Assembly (NCBI RefSeq): GCF_039537965.1
Contig: NZ_BAABBM010000001.1
Location: 1,426,001-1,490,000 of the forward strand
Length of the DNA stretch: 64,000 nucleotides
Origin: Sphingomonas limnosediminicola
GTDB taxonomy: Bacteria > Pseudomonadota > Alphaproteobacteria > Sphingomonadales > Sphingomonadaceae
Direction: 5' to 3'
The notes beneath the pieces were generated by a model, which was given only the letters and a program-made list of their open reading frames with translations, was not told the DNA's origin and made no database searches. Made by a program: the position numbers and the translations under genes. Positions 1 through 10,952 of this stretch are shown one piece after another (within the stretch, counting starts at the first letter, position 1; each line of letters starts with the position of its first letter).

Positions 1-2
1 CC

Positions 3-1001
3 GATATCGGACGGATGCAGGCAGCGCTTCGCAGCAGGCCTGGCGAAGACCACGCATTGCACATTCATTTCGCACTGGGGAAAGCGTTCGAGGATCGCCG
101 CGAATTCGAGCAGAGCTTTCGCCATTACGCGGCCGGAAATGCCATTCGCGCGCGCACCTTCAGCCCCGACCAGGTCGAGGTCACGGACTTCGTCGATGAG
201 TCGCTCAAGACGATCACGCCGGAATTCTTCGAACGGCACGCCGGCAGCGGCCACACTGACGGGAGCCCGATCTTCGTCGTCGGACTCCATAGGTCCGGCT
301 CGACCTTAATCGAACAGATTCTCGCCAGCCACCCTCTCATCGAAGGCACGACCGAGCTTCCTGTCATGCGGAGCATTCGCGATCGCCTTAGCCGCTCCTC
401 CGGACTGTCCGCGGTCGAAGCCATTGCGGCGGTCAGCCCATCGGAAATGCGGGCCATCGGCGAGGAATATATCGACCGCACGCGCCCGTTCCGGCAGACC
501 GATCGCCCCTATTTCGTCGACAAGATGCCGTCCAATTGGATGAACCTGGCGCTGATCCGCGCCGCGCTGCCCAACGCGCATGTGATCGACGCCCGCCGCC
601 ATCCGATGGCGTGCGGCTTTTCAAACTTTAAGCAGAATTACGCCACCGGCCTCGGCTTCTCATACGATCTTCGGTGGATCGGCGCATTCTACCGCGATTA
701 CTGGCGCTTCATGCAGCATTTCGAGCAGGTGCAGCCGGGTGTCGTCTGCCGGATGATCAATGAGCAGTTGATCGAGCAACCCGAAGCCGAAGTGCGCCGC
801 ATGATCGACCATCTCGGCCTTCCGTTCGACCCCGCTTGTCTCGAATTCCACAAGACCGATCGTGCGATACGTACGCCCAGCGCCGAACAGGTGCGGCGCC
901 CGATCAATCGCGCGGGCGTGGATGTCTGGCGCGATTACGAGCCTTGGCTGGGCGGACTGAAGCAGGCGCTCGGACCCGCTCTGGACCACTGGGCGGACTG
1001 A
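3..1001 (+). CDS. TPR-type sulfotransferase, C-terminal part (5' truncated by window)
   Basis: Likely transfers a sulfonate group from PAPS to an unidentified acceptor. The reading frame is open to the left edge with no stop, so the first ATG at 15 is probably internal and the N-terminus lies outside the window. The first ~50 residues after that ATG look like the end of a TPR solenoid (LGKAFEDRREFEQSFRHYA). The sulfotransferase fold then begins with the 5'-phosphosulfate-binding loop VGLHRSGSTLIEQ (about residues 89-101 from the ATG). A later segment, VIDARRHPMACGFSNF, resembles the 3'-phosphate-binding region. TPR-sulfotransferase fusions are common in sphingomonads. The substrate cannot be told from sequence. 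A small hairpin follows the stop. Confidence 0.8.
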   Translation, partial: DIGRMQAALRSRPGEDHALHIHFALGKAFEDRREFEQSFRHYAAGNAIRARTFSPDQVEVTDFVDESLKTITPEFFERHAGSGHTDGSPIFVVGLHRSGSTLIEQILASHPLIEGTTELPVMRSIRDRLSRSSGLSAVEAIAAVSPSEMRAIGEEYIDRTRPFRQTDRPYFVDKMPSNWMNLALIRAALPNAHVIDARRHPMACGFSNFKQNYATGLGFSYDLRWIGAFYRDYWRFMQHFEQVQPGVVCRMINEQLIEQPEAEVRRMIDHLGLPFDPACLEFHKTDRAIRTPSAEQVRRPINRAGVDVWRDYEPWLGGLKQALGPALDHWAD

Positions 1002-1011
1002 GCCGCTCCGA

Positions 1012-1049
1012 AGAAAAGGGCGAGACGGTCGCCCGCCTCGCCCAAATCT
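1012..1049. terminator. possible bidirectional terminator between convergent genes
   Basis: Between the sulfotransferase and the barrel gene, GGGCGAG (1018-1024) can pair with CTCGCCC (1037-1043). It is flanked by an A-rich stretch on the left (T-rich on the minus strand) and by AAATCTTT on the right. The loop is GC-rich and could shift the pairing. Confidence 0.45.
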
Positions 1050-1067
1050 TTCGATCGTCGAACTAGG

Positions 1068-1958
1068 CTATTGGCCGCGTTCGCCGCTCGGCGCCGGAGG
1101 TGGCGGCGGTGGCGGCGGTGGAGCCGGGCACGTCGCCGACACGTCAATCACCGAACCGTCCGGGCATGTCTGCGTCGGCGGAGGCGGTGGTGGCGGCGGT
1201 GGCGGAGGCGGCGGCGGTGGCGGCGGTGGCGGCGCGAAGTTGTAGATCAGGCTCGCCATGATGCTGCTGCTCTGGAACTTCGCATTGGCGCGAATGACAC
1301 CGCCGTCGCCATCAACGAACGAGCGGTTGAGGCTCCCCGCGTTGAAGTAGCGATACCTGAGGCCGACATCGACCTGCGGCGAGACGGCATAACGCGCTTC
1401 GGCAAGCAGCTGCCACGCAAACTTACTCTTGCTCAAGCTTCCGCCGAAGTTGTCGAAATAGTAGCTCCCATCACCGCCGGCGGTGATGGTGTTGAAGTTG
1501 AAGTGATATTTCGTCTTCGACCAGCCGACGCCGCCGCCAACGGAGAAGTTGAACGAGTCGTCGTTGCCGAAATCGATGAGGCCATTGACCATGGCGGAAA
1601 AGTTGCTGGTCTTCCCATCGACGCCGATGGCGGCGATCGCCGGGTCACCGAAGGTCTTATCCTTCTGCTTGGCGTGCTTGTACGCGAGCTCGCCCTCCAG
1701 GCGGAACATGCCGAAATCGTAGCCGCCCCTGGCGTCGATATCGTAACCGAGCTTGTTCCTGTTGCTTATGCCAACGCTGCAACTGCTGAAATAGTAGCTA
1801 AAATAGTCGCAGTAATAGCTATCGGTCGCATTGATGTGGGCGTGGTTATCACTCCACATCACACCGGCGTCGACGCCGACATATCCACTATGGTCACGAG
1901 CCGCGGCTGGCGCAGCGATTGCAGCGGCGGCAGCCGCTGCAAGGAGATATTTCCTCAC
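1068..1958 (-). CDS. outer-membrane beta-barrel protein with C-terminal poly-proline tail
   Basis: Opacity/OmpA-barrel-like surface protein of about 296 residues. I chose the GTG start at 1958 because it gives a clean signal peptide (VRKYLLAAAAAAAIAAPAAA-R) and has a purine-rich GGGGA upstream. The longer frame adds 18 residues with no signal character. The mature part has alternating aromatic strands (for example YDFGMFRLEGELAYKHA, LGLRY-like repeats, MASLIYNF), as expected for an 8-stranded barrel. Two cysteines lie in an exposed loop near the N-terminus. After the last strand, where OmpA family members continue into a peptidoglycan-binding domain, this protein has two proline runs (about 19 and 9) around a short Cys-containing linker and then stops. 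The function is probably structural or adhesive. The proline runs are encoded by GGC/GGT-type simple repeats on the plus strand. Confidence 0.75.
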   Translation of the reverse strand: MRKYLLAAAAAAAIAAPAAARDHSGYVGVDAGVMWSDNHAHINATDSYYCDYFSYYFSSCSVGISNRNKLGYDIDARGGYDFGMFRLEGELAYKHAKQKDKTFGDPAIAAIGVDGKTSNFSAMVNGLIDFGNDDSFNFSVGGGVGWSKTKYHFNFNTITAGGDGSYYFDNFGGSLSKSKFAWQLLAEARYAVSPQVDVGLRYRYFNAGSLNRSFVDGDGGVIRANAKFQSSSIMASLIYNFAPPPPPPPPPPPPPPPPPPPTQTCPDGSVIDVSATCPAPPPPPPPPPAPSGERGQ

Positions 1959-2017
1959 GGTGAATTCCCCTGTCTGTTTCGCCGGCATTGTCCGGCCCCC
2001 GACAAATAGCACGTTAA

Positions 2018-4089
<2,072 letters not shown>

Positions 4090-4232
4090 TCGCTGCGACC
4101 CGGAATCGGCCGCCTGGTTTTGGAGCGGCAGCGAGTTCTTCGATCGCGCGCGCTTGCCAACCGCCACGGGAACGCCCCATTCGCGCCCCATTGCGTTGCG
4201 AAGCCTCTCTCCCCGCACTAACGGAAAACCCC

Positions 4233-4481
4233 ATGTCCGACCGCCAGCAGATAGCCGCCAAAGTCCTCGAACTCGTCGAGCCCTTCAACAAAAAGGGTGT
4301 CGCCGTCACCGAAGCCACGCGCTTCGCGCAGGATCTTGAGTGGGACAGCCTCACCGTCCTCGACTTCGTCGCCAACATCGAAGACGAATTCGACGTCATC
4401 ATTAGCATGAACATGCAGGCGGAGATCGAGACCGTCGGCCAGCTGATCGACGCGCTGCAGCGGCTCACCGCAGGCAAGTGA
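4233..4481 (+). CDS. acyl carrier protein dedicated to sphingolipid synthesis
   Basis: Small acidic protein of 82 residues with the phosphopantetheine attachment site WDSL (Ser39), embedded in the usual helix-2 context LTVLDFVANIEDEFDV. I chose ATG 4233 (MSDRQQ) because the longer frame adds 14 non-homologous residues. The stop overlaps the GTG start of the spt gene (GTGA), a strong sign that this carrier supplies the acyl thioester to the neighbouring condensing enzyme rather than serving general fatty-acid synthesis. Non-canonical residues around helix 3 (ISMNMQAEIETVGQL) distinguish it from AcpP. Confidence 0.9.
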   Translation: MSDRQQIAAKVLELVEPFNKKGVAVTEATRFAQDLEWDSLTVLDFVANIEDEFDVIISMNMQAEIETVGQLIDALQRLTAGK

Positions 4482-5680
4482 CCGACCTCTTCTCCAAGTT
4501 CGACCCGCTGATCCAGCAGCGCGAGGATCTGCTGTCGACTGGCGTCACCGACCCGTTCAACCTGGTGATGGAGCGGGTCGAGAGTCCGACCGTCGCCATC
4601 TGCAACGGCCGACGGACGATCCTTCTCGGCACTTACAATTATATGGGGATGACCTTCGACCCCGACGTCGTTGCGGCGGGCAAGAAGGCGCTTGACGAAT
4701 TCGGCAGCGGCACGACTGGTAGCCGCGTCCTCAACGGCACCTATGGCGGCCACAAGGCGGTCGAGCAGGCGCTGTGCGACTTCTACGCCATGGACCACGC
4801 CATGGTTTTCTCGACCGGCTACCAGGCGAACCTCGGAATCATTTCGACAATCGCTGGGAAGGACGACTACATCGTCCTCGACATCGACAGCCACGCGTCG
4901 ATCTACGACGGATGCGCGCTCGGCAACGCGCAGATCGTGCCGTTCCGCCACAACGACATCGAAGCGCTCGAAAAGCGGCTCAAGCGCATCCCCGAAGACG
5001 CCGGAAAGCTTGTCGTCCTCGAAGGCGTCTATTCGATGCTCGGCGACATCGCGCCGCTCAAGGAGATGGTCGCCGTGTCCAAGGCCAACGGCGCGATGGT
5101 CCTCGTCGATGAAGCGCATTCGATGGGCTTCATTGGCGAGCACGGCCGTGGCGTCGCCGAGGCGCAGGGCATCATCGACGACGTCGACTTCATCATCGGC
5201 ACGTTTTCGAAGTCAGTCGGCACGGTCGGCGGCTTCTGCGTCTCCAACCACCCGAAGTTCGAGATTCTGCGACTGGTTTGCCGTCCCTACGTTTTCACCG
5301 CCTCTCTCCCGCCGAGCGTCGTGGCGACCGCCGCCACTTCGATCCGCAAGTTGATGGACAGCGCCGACAAGCGCGCTCACCTGTGGGAGAATAGCAAGCG
5401 GCTCCACGCCGGCCTTCGCCAGCTTGGCTTCACGCTCGGCACCGAAGAGGCGCAGTCGGCCATCATCGCCGTCATCATGCCCGACCTCGAGACCGGCGCC
5501 GCGATGTGGGAGGCCCTTCTGCAGGAGGGCCTCTACGTGAACCTCGCCCGTCCGCCGGCGACCCCTGCAGGCATGACCTTGCTACGCTGCTCGCTATGCG
5601 CTTTGCACAGCGAGGAGCAGGTCGGAGAGATATTAACCATGTTTGCTGCGGCGGGACGTGCAACAGGCTGTATAAGCTGA
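4478..5680 (+). CDS. spt: serine palmitoyltransferase (alpha-oxoamine synthase)
   Basis: PLP enzyme of 400 residues that condenses L-serine with an acyl thioester to give 3-ketodihydrosphingosine, the first step of sphingolipid synthesis. Features visible: GTYNYMG near residue 51, the PLP-stacking histidine in DSHAS (His139), DEAH (211-214), and the internal aldimine lysine in GTFSKSVGTVGG (Lys245). GTFSKSVGTVGG is typical of bacterial SPT rather than of AONS, KBL or ALAS. The start is GTG, overlapping the ACP stop by 4 bp, so the two proteins are probably translationally coupled. Presence of spt is a hallmark of sphingomonads, in which glycosphingolipids replace lipopolysaccharide. No ceramide synthase gene is seen nearby. 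Confidence 0.93.
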   Translation: MTDLFSKFDPLIQQREDLLSTGVTDPFNLVMERVESPTVAICNGRRTILLGTYNYMGMTFDPDVVAAGKKALDEFGSGTTGSRVLNGTYGGHKAVEQALCDFYAMDHAMVFSTGYQANLGIISTIAGKDDYIVLDIDSHASIYDGCALGNAQIVPFRHNDIEALEKRLKRIPEDAGKLVVLEGVYSMLGDIAPLKEMVAVSKANGAMVLVDEAHSMGFIGEHGRGVAEAQGIIDDVDFIIGTFSKSVGTVGGFCVSNHPKFEILRLVCRPYVFTASLPPSVVATAATSIRKLMDSADKRAHLWENSKRLHAGLRQLGFTLGTEEAQSAIIAVIMPDLETGAAMWEALLQEGLYVNLARPPATPAGMTLLRCSLCALHSEEQVGEILTMFAAAGRATGCIS

Positions 5681-5738
5681 ACATTTTTCGTGGAACCTTT
5701 GGGTTCCGTTCAAAGGTTAACGGGGCTAAACTGACCCG

Positions 5739-7736
5739 ATGATTGGGGTTGGGGACGAAGAAGAAGTGAGGTTTGACTGGCGCCGCGGCGGTGCCGCTGT
5801 AGCCGGCCTTCTGGCTGCGCTTGCGCTCCTCGCGATGATCTTCCTCGTCAAGTTCGCCAACGACTCCCGAGAACGCGCACTGGCGGCTGAACGCCACACG
5901 TATGAAGTCGCGCTCGTCGTCCGCAACGTCAGCGCCAACGTTTCCCGTTCCGAAGCCGCCCTCGCCCGCTTCGTCCTCGACGAAGACGTGAAGGGGAGCG
6001 GCAACATTTATGCCAGCGACTGGCAGCTCGCCGGCTTCCAGATCGACCAGCTCAGCAACCTGATGCGCACGAGCCCCGAACAGCTGCGCCGCGTTGCCGA
6101 GCTTCGCCAGCTCTACCGCAAGCGCGGCGAGGAGCTGTCGCTCGCCGCCCGTGCCGCGCTCCAGAAGCAGGGCGACGCCGGCATCAGCTATTTCTACCAA
6201 GCCGCGACGCAGGGCTCGGGCAGGCGCCTCGACGACAAGCTCGAAGAAATCATCCGCGCCGAGCGCTCCTCGCTCCGCTCGCGGATCGAGGCCAGCCAGT
6301 TCTTCTCCGAACAGGCCAGCCGCCGGAGCGACTACCTCAGCTGGATTGGCTTCATCGTCGGGCTCGGCGCCATCTTCCTTGGGGTCGTCTCGGTCCAGGC
6401 GCTGCGCCAGAACGCCGCCGCGCGCCGCCAGATAGAGAGCGAAGCCGAACGCTCCGAAGCGCTTGAACAGGCGGTCCGCCAGCGGACGCAGGAGCTTTGG
6501 GAGGCTAACCAGGCGCTCAAGGCCGAAGCGGCCGAACGCGAAGCGGCCGAGGCGCAGCTGCGCCAGGTCCAGAAGATGGAGGCCGTCGGCCAGCTTACCG
6601 GCGGCATCGCGCACGACTTCAACAACATGCTCGCCGTCGTCGTCGGCGGTATCGACCTCGCCTTGCGCCGCCTGAACGGTCCTCGCCGCGAAGTCATGAT
6701 GCACCTCAACAATGCAATGGAAGGCGCCACGCGCGCCGCTGCGCTGACCCGGCGCCTGCTGTCCTTCGCTCGCTCCGAACCGCTGCTGCCGGAGCGCGTC
6801 GACAGCAACGAGCTGATCGGCGGCATGTCCGACCTTCTCGATCGTACCCTGGGCGAGCGCATCCGCATCGAAGTCGACAGGGCGCCGGAGACGTGGCCCA
6901 CCTACGTCGACCCGCATCAGCTTGAAAACGCCATCCTCAACCTTGCGGTCAACGCGCGCGACGCGATGGATGGCCAAGGCTCGATGCGCATCGCCACCGA
7001 AAATGTGAAGCTTGCGGCCAACGCCGTTGGCGACATCCGTGCGGGCGATTATGTGAAGATCAGCGTCACGGACACCGGCTGCGGCATGCCGCCGGACGTG
7101 CTCGAGCGCGCGTTCGAACCCTTCTTCACCACAAAGCCGGTCGGCAAGGGCACTGGCCTCGGCCTCAGCCAGATTTTCGGCTTCGCGCACCAGTCGGGCG
7201 GCGAGGTCGGAATCGACAGCCAAGTCGGGCGCGGCACGTCGGTCGCAATCTACCTGCCCCGCACCGAAGTGGCGGCGCCTCTACGTATCCATCCGGCGAC
7301 GTCAGCCCAGCGCGCCGACACGGACGCTCGCGTTCCCGGCGCTCGCATCCTCCTCGTCGAGGACGATCCGCGCGTCTGCGCGGCGACCGTCGATGCGCTC
7401 GAAGACCTCGATTACGACCCGATCGCGTGCAGCAGCGGCGCCGACGCCATCCGCGTCTTCCAGGAACAGGTGTTCGACCTCGTCATCACCGACGTGATCA
7501 TGCCCGAGATGACGGGGCCCGAGCTAATCCGCTACTTGAAGCGCACCTCACCCCACGACTTCGCGGTGCTGTTCGTCACGGGCTACGTCGGCGAGGGCGA
7601 AAGCGACGACCTTCGTGGGCATGAACTACTCCGCAAGCCCTTCACAGTCGGTGCCCTGGCGAGCGCCGTTTCCGCCGCCCTCGCGCGGACAGCTAGCGAA
7701 CCGCCCCGGACTTCAGCAGCCGGGGGAGCAGGCTGA
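5739..7736 (+). CDS. membrane hybrid histidine kinase with CHASE3-like sensor and receiver domain
   Basis: Sensor kinase of 665 residues. TM1 is about residues 19-39. A helical periplasmic domain of CHASE3 type covers about 40-198. TM2 is about 200-221. A coiled coil then runs to about 280. The HisKA H-box is [14 protein letters not shown] (His292), and the HATPase domain has [16 protein letters not shown] and GTGLGLSQ (N, G1, G2 boxes). The C-terminal receiver covers about 536-650, with acidic residues 542-543, phospho-acceptor Asp585 (TDVIMPEM) and Lys633. No output domain follows, so signalling must pass to a separate Hpt or regulator. The H-box type (HDFNN) is the HWE-neighbouring family common in alphaproteobacteria. 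Its last 44 bp overlap the 3' end of the convergent nucleotidyltransferase gene. Confidence 0.88.
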   Translation: MIGVGDEEEVRFDWRRGGAAVAGLLAALALLAMIFLVKFANDSRERALAAERHTYEVALVVRNVSANVSRSEAALARFVLDEDVKGSGNIYASDWQLAGFQIDQLSNLMRTSPEQLRRVAELRQLYRKRGEELSLAARAALQKQGDAGISYFYQAATQGSGRRLDDKLEEIIRAERSSLRSRIEASQFFSEQASRRSDYLSWIGFIVGLGAIFLGVVSVQALRQNAAARRQIESEAERSEALEQAVRQRTQELWEANQALKAEAAEREAAEAQLRQVQKMEAVGQLTGGIAHDFNNMLAVVVGGIDLALRRLNGPRREVMMHLNNAMEGATRAAALTRRLLSFARSEPLLPERVDSNELIGGMSDLLDRTLGERIRIEVDRAPETWPTYVDPHQLENAILNLAVNARDAMDGQGSMRIATENVKLAANAVGDIRAGDYVKISVTDTGCGMPPDVLERAFEPFFTTKPVGKGTGLGLSQIFGFAHQSGGEVGIDSQVGRGTSVAIYLPRTEVAAPLRIHPATSAQRADTDARVPGARILLVEDDPRVCAATVDALEDLDYDPIACSSGADAIRVFQEQVFDLVITDVIMPEMTGPELIRYLKRTSPHDFAVLFVTGYVGEGESDDLRGHELLRKPFTVGALASAVSAALARTASEPPRTSAAGGAG

Positions 7737-8550
7737 TCGCCGCGAGCAGCGGATGCTTCTGCTGCCACGGCTTCAATCGTATCTCGACTCCTGCGTGGCG
7801 ATTGATCTTCCAGGCGATATAGTCTGCCCCGCCGGCAAAGGTCGCGCTGGCCTTCGCTAGGCGCACCACGGACAGAGTCTTTCCCTCGATCCGGCGCCAG
7901 CGCCAACTTCCGCTGGAGCCACGCTCAATCTCCGCAGCAGCGGGCCCCGTGAACCGCTGGTAGCGTGGCCGATCGGCATCGACGACCGACACGCTCCGCC
8001 CTTTGCGCTCCGCCCGAAGTTCCGCGGAATAGGTCAGCACGAATGCGCGCCGCCACCAGTCGAGCGGCTTCTCGCCCTTTCGCTGACCGGCCGCCCCCAG
8101 CAACGTGGGCGCCGCGCGGCTGACCGCATCGATAGCCCTTTCGCGAGCCTCGGCATCCGCCGCCCACACCAGCCGCGAAGGCTGCGCAAAGCGCGCCCAC
8201 ACCGACACGCTGCTCGTCTCCGGCCCGTTCAGGCGACGGAAGTCGGCCTCGCTCAGCACCGCATATTTGGCCACGAGTTCGTGTTCTTCGAAGTAGAAAA
8301 CATTCGGCGGGATCAACCGGTTCGCCACCGCGAGCCACCGCTTCGGATAAGCGGCGCGATAGCTCGACACGATCAGGTAGAAATCGAGCATTAGCCCTTC
8401 GAGCTTCTTCTCGCGCAGGCATGAGCCGTAGAAAAGCACCGCGCGCGACGCCTGGCCGTGCTTGGCCGCAATGGCCTGTGCCATCGCCCGCACGCGCGGA
8501 TCGACGGGCGTCGCCAATTCCTCGGCAACGAGCTTGCGCAGCTCGGACAT
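7693..8550 (-). CDS. Tam41-like nucleotidyltransferase, candidate CDP-diacylglycerol synthase
   Basis: Protein of 285 residues without membrane segments. The N-terminal half has a nucleotidyltransferase signature: VLFYGSCL (about 38-45) followed by GLMLDFYLIV with Asp56. Then come PPNVFYFEE and AKYAVLSEADFRRL. The order and spacing resemble mitochondrial Tam41 (YGS, M-D-F, KYGVIS, then a cardiolipin-pathway-specific region), which makes CDP-diacylglycerol from phosphatidate and CTP. The gene begins 9 bp after a diacylglycerol-kinase-family gene on the same strand, which would supply phosphatidate, and this supports a lipid role. The assignment is by eye from motifs. A different nucleotidyltransferase activity is possible. 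Confidence 0.6.
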   Translation of the reverse strand: MSELRKLVAEELATPVDPRVRAMAQAIAAKHGQASRAVLFYGSCLREKKLEGLMLDFYLIVSSYRAAYPKRWLAVANRLIPPNVFYFEEHELVAKYAVLSEADFRRLNGPETSSVSVWARFAQPSRLVWAADAEARERAIDAVSRAAPTLLGAAGQRKGEKPLDWWRRAFVLTYSAELRAERKGRSVSVVDADRPRYQRFTGPAAAEIERGSSGSWRWRRIEGKTLSVVRLAKASATFAGGADYIAWKINRHAGVEIRLKPWQQKHPLLAAISLLPRLLKSGAVR

Positions 8551-8559
8551 GGTGCGAGT

Positions 8560-9621
8560 TTACGCCGCCAGCTTGACGAACGACAGCGGTAGCGCCGGCC
8601 GCAGGCTGATCGGGCGACCGGCCTCGGTGCGGAACGTCTCGCCATCCAGGATGAGGTTTGAACGATCGCCCTCTATCGTGATTTCATCGGCCTGTTCGAA
8701 ATGCACGCCCCGCAGCGAAGCCTGCCCGAGTTTACCTGCGATGCTTGCGGCGATCCCGCGCAAGATCGACATCGGCCGCTCTTCCACCGCAAGGATCCTG
8801 AGCGATCCTGCGCGACGCGTTCCGAGGTCGCTTTTCAACAGAAGCTTTTCCAGCGTCGTCACGGCGAGGAGCGAGAACTTGCCGGAAAGCCGGTTCCCGC
8901 CGTCGCTCATCGAAATGTTCAGCGGCTCGGGATCTGGCGGCAGGAAGCTGCTTTTCATCTTGAAGAACATCTTGGCGAGCATTGCGAAGGCCGTGATGCC
9001 GTGCGCGATACCGTTCGGGAGACCCAGGGGATAAATGCGTTCACGGCAGTAAAGCATCGTGTCGGCAAGGCCGGCGCCGCCCAGGAACATGCCGATCACC
9101 GGCCGGTCGGGACTCCCGGGATGGCGCAGCGCGATCAGCTCGCGCGAGACCGTGTAGGGCGCAAGGTGGTCGGTGCGTGCCAGTTCGATCAGTTGCTCGA
9201 GCGTCGCGATCGGGTCCCCCCGCGCGCCGAGGTCGAGCGCGATCAGGTTGGTCTTGCCGCTCGGAAGCACAGCCACCGGCGGGGGCGTGTCGCCAAAATG
9301 CCCGCCGTTGTAAAGTTCCGTCAGCGCCGCCTGCACCGTCCCGTCGCCGCCATTGATGGCGAGGACTTTCGGCCGGACGCGGGCGATGACCTTCATCGCT
9401 TCGCCGATCTGGCTGGCCTCTTCGACCTCATAGTGGAAGACGTCGGGGTGCTCGTCGCAATAAGCCCGGATGCGCGGCAACTGGGCGATGTTTCCGGTCG
9501 AGCGCGGATTGGACAGCAATGCGATGCGGACGCGGGGCGCGCGGACGGCGAGCTGCGACGCGATGGAGTAATCCTCCGACGACGCCTCCCCTCCTTCTAC
9601 GCTTGCCATCACTTTCGGCAT
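8560..9621 (-). CDS. diacylglycerol kinase-family lipid kinase
   Basis: ATP-dependent kinase of 353 residues phosphorylating a diacylglycerol, sphingoid base or similar lipid. After a ~30-residue unstructured lead, the DAGK catalytic domain begins with RIALLSNPRSTGN. It carries the nucleotide-binding signature NGGDGT (90-95) and the downstream LPSGKTNLIALDLG, the family's GTxNDFA equivalent. The C-terminal beta-sandwich follows. The substrate is unresolved: YegS/DgkB-like and sphingosine-kinase-like members share these motifs, and the organism appears to make sphingolipids. First gene of a probable two-gene unit with the Tam41-like protein. Divergent from lptF. Confidence 0.82.
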   Translation of the reverse strand: MPKVMASVEGGEASSEDYSIASQLAVRAPRVRIALLSNPRSTGNIAQLPRIRAYCDEHPDVFHYEVEEASQIGEAMKVIARVRPKVLAINGGDGTVQAALTELYNGGHFGDTPPPVAVLPSGKTNLIALDLGARGDPIATLEQLIELARTDHLAPYTVSRELIALRHPGSPDRPVIGMFLGGAGLADTMLYCRERIYPLGLPNGIAHGITAFAMLAKMFFKMKSSFLPPDPEPLNISMSDGGNRLSGKFSLLAVTTLEKLLLKSDLGTRRAGSLRILAVEERPMSILRGIAASIAGKLGQASLRGVHFEQADEITIEGDRSNLILDGETFRTEAGRPISLRPALPLSFVKLAA

Positions 9622-9728
9622 GAATTCCCGGGACCGCTTGCTATAGGGTTCTCAATGGTCGGAAGCGCCCGGCAGAGCCCGAGTGCATCCGTCCGTTATT
9701 GGGTATGGCCGGCCTTTGCGGCCAAATG

Positions 9729-10952
9729 ATGGTGCCGGGACGACATTATTTGCGCCAGACCGCGCTTCTTGACCACTATCTTGCCCGCTCCATCGCCGTG
9801 CCGCTGGTCGGATCGCTGCTGCTCGCCGCCATGCTTCTCGTGCTCGATAAGATGCTCCGGCTGTTCCAATATGTCGTCGATGCGGGCGGACCGGTCAGCG
9901 TCGTTTGGCGAATGCTTGCGAATTTGCTTCCCGAATATCTGGCACTCGGCATCCCGATCGGCCTGATGCTCGGCATCCTGCTCGCCTTCCGGCGGCTAGC
10001 TTTGACGTCGGAACTGGATGCAATGCGCGGCGTCGGTCTCGGCTACAGCCGCCTGCTGCGGGTTCCTTACGCCTACGCAATCCCGCTTGCCGCCATCAAC
10101 CTGTTCATCGTCGGCTACCTCGAGCCCTACACTCACTATCGCTACGAAGGGCTTCGCTTCGACCTCAACTCGGGCGCGCTCGGCGCAGCGATAAAGGTCG
10201 GCGAGTTCAACCACCTCGGCAAGCGCCTGACGCTCCGCATCGAGCGCAGCGAGAACAAGGGCACCCAACTCCACGGCATCTTCGTGCAGATGGACGACCC
10301 GAAGGGCATGGCGGTCGCTGCCACCGCCGAGAACGGCAAGTTCCTGTCTACCGACGACCCCAATCTTATTCTGTTCCGAATGACCAAGGGCCGCCTCGTT
10401 CAGGATTCGCCCAAGTTCCCGGTGCCCCGTACCCTCGCCTTCGACCTCTACACCTTGCCGATCAACCTGCCCGCTATCGACCAGTTCCGGCGCCGTGGCG
10501 GGACCGTGTCCGACGAGCTTTACCTCCACGAGCTATGGCAGGCCGGCTATGGGGGAGAGGCACCCAACGAGCATCAGAAGCTGGAAGCGCAGGCCGCCTT
10601 CCACTTCCGCCTTGTCGAGGTGATGATGATGCTTATGCTGCCGTTGCTGGCCATCGCGCTCGCCGTTCCGCCCAAGCGAAGCTCCTCCTCCCTCGGCATC
10701 TTCCTCGGCATCCTGATCGTCGTCGCCTATCACAAGGTGAACCAATATGCGGAGCAGGCGGCGACCAACGGGCAGATCAATGCCGTCGTCGGTTTGTGGG
10801 TGCCGCTCGTCCTGTTCGCCTCGATGATTCTGTGGATGTACCACATCCTCGCGCACAAGCCGGGCGGCCAGCCGATTGGCGCGCTCGAATGGTTCGCGTC
10901 CAAGACCGCGCGCCGCATACGTAACCTGCTGCCAAAGGCGCGCGCGGCTTGA
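9729..10952 (+). CDS. lptF: LPS export ABC permease LptF
   Basis: Inner-membrane permease of the LptB2FG exporter that extracts lipid A-type glycolipids for transfer across the periplasm. N-terminal helices begin at DHYLARSIAVPLVGSLL. The conserved LptF/G segments LGIPIGLMLGILLAFRRLALTSELDAMRG-type are present, split by a large periplasmic beta-jellyroll domain (about residues 140-290), and three C-terminal helices follow. The start is uncertain: TTG 9699, ATG 9705, 9726 and 9729 are all in frame and none has a clear Shine-Dalgarno. The stop overlaps lptG's TTG (TTGA). In an spt-bearing sphingomonad the cargo may be glycosphingolipid rather than LPS; that is inference. Confidence 0.88.
   Translation: MVPGRHYLRQTALLDHYLARSIAVPLVGSLLLAAMLLVLDKMLRLFQYVVDAGGPVSVVWRMLANLLPEYLALGIPIGLMLGILLAFRRLALTSELDAMRGVGLGYSRLLRVPYAYAIPLAAINLFIVGYLEPYTHYRYEGLRFDLNSGALGAAIKVGEFNHLGKRLTLRIERSENKGTQLHGIFVQMDDPKGMAVAATAENGKFLSTDDPNLILFRMTKGRLVQDSPKFPVPRTLAFDLYTLPINLPAIDQFRRRGGTVSDELYLHELWQAGYGGEAPNEHQKLEAQAAFHFRLVEVMMMLMLPLLAIALAVPPKRSSSSLGIFLGILIVVAYHKVNQYAEQAATNGQINAVVGLWVPLVLFASMILWMYHILAHKPGGQPIGALEWFASKTARRIRNLLPKARAA

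Noticed and set aside
1150..1240. GGC/GGT repeats that look like a tandem-repeat or CRISPR-like array
   Set aside because: The units are codon-sized and in frame with the proline tail of the barrel protein; no spacers.
5692..5722. GGAAC plus GGTT resembling a general-stress EcfG promoter before the histidine kinase
   Set aside because: The spacing (18 bp) and the -10 half do not match GGAAC-N16/17-CGTT, and GGAACC-TTTG-GGTTCC is simply a small palindrome.
5475..7223. 582-residue open frame on the minus strand opposite the histidine kinase
   Set aside because: Antisense shadow of the kinase; no domain, no ribosome-binding site, composition typical of frame shadows.
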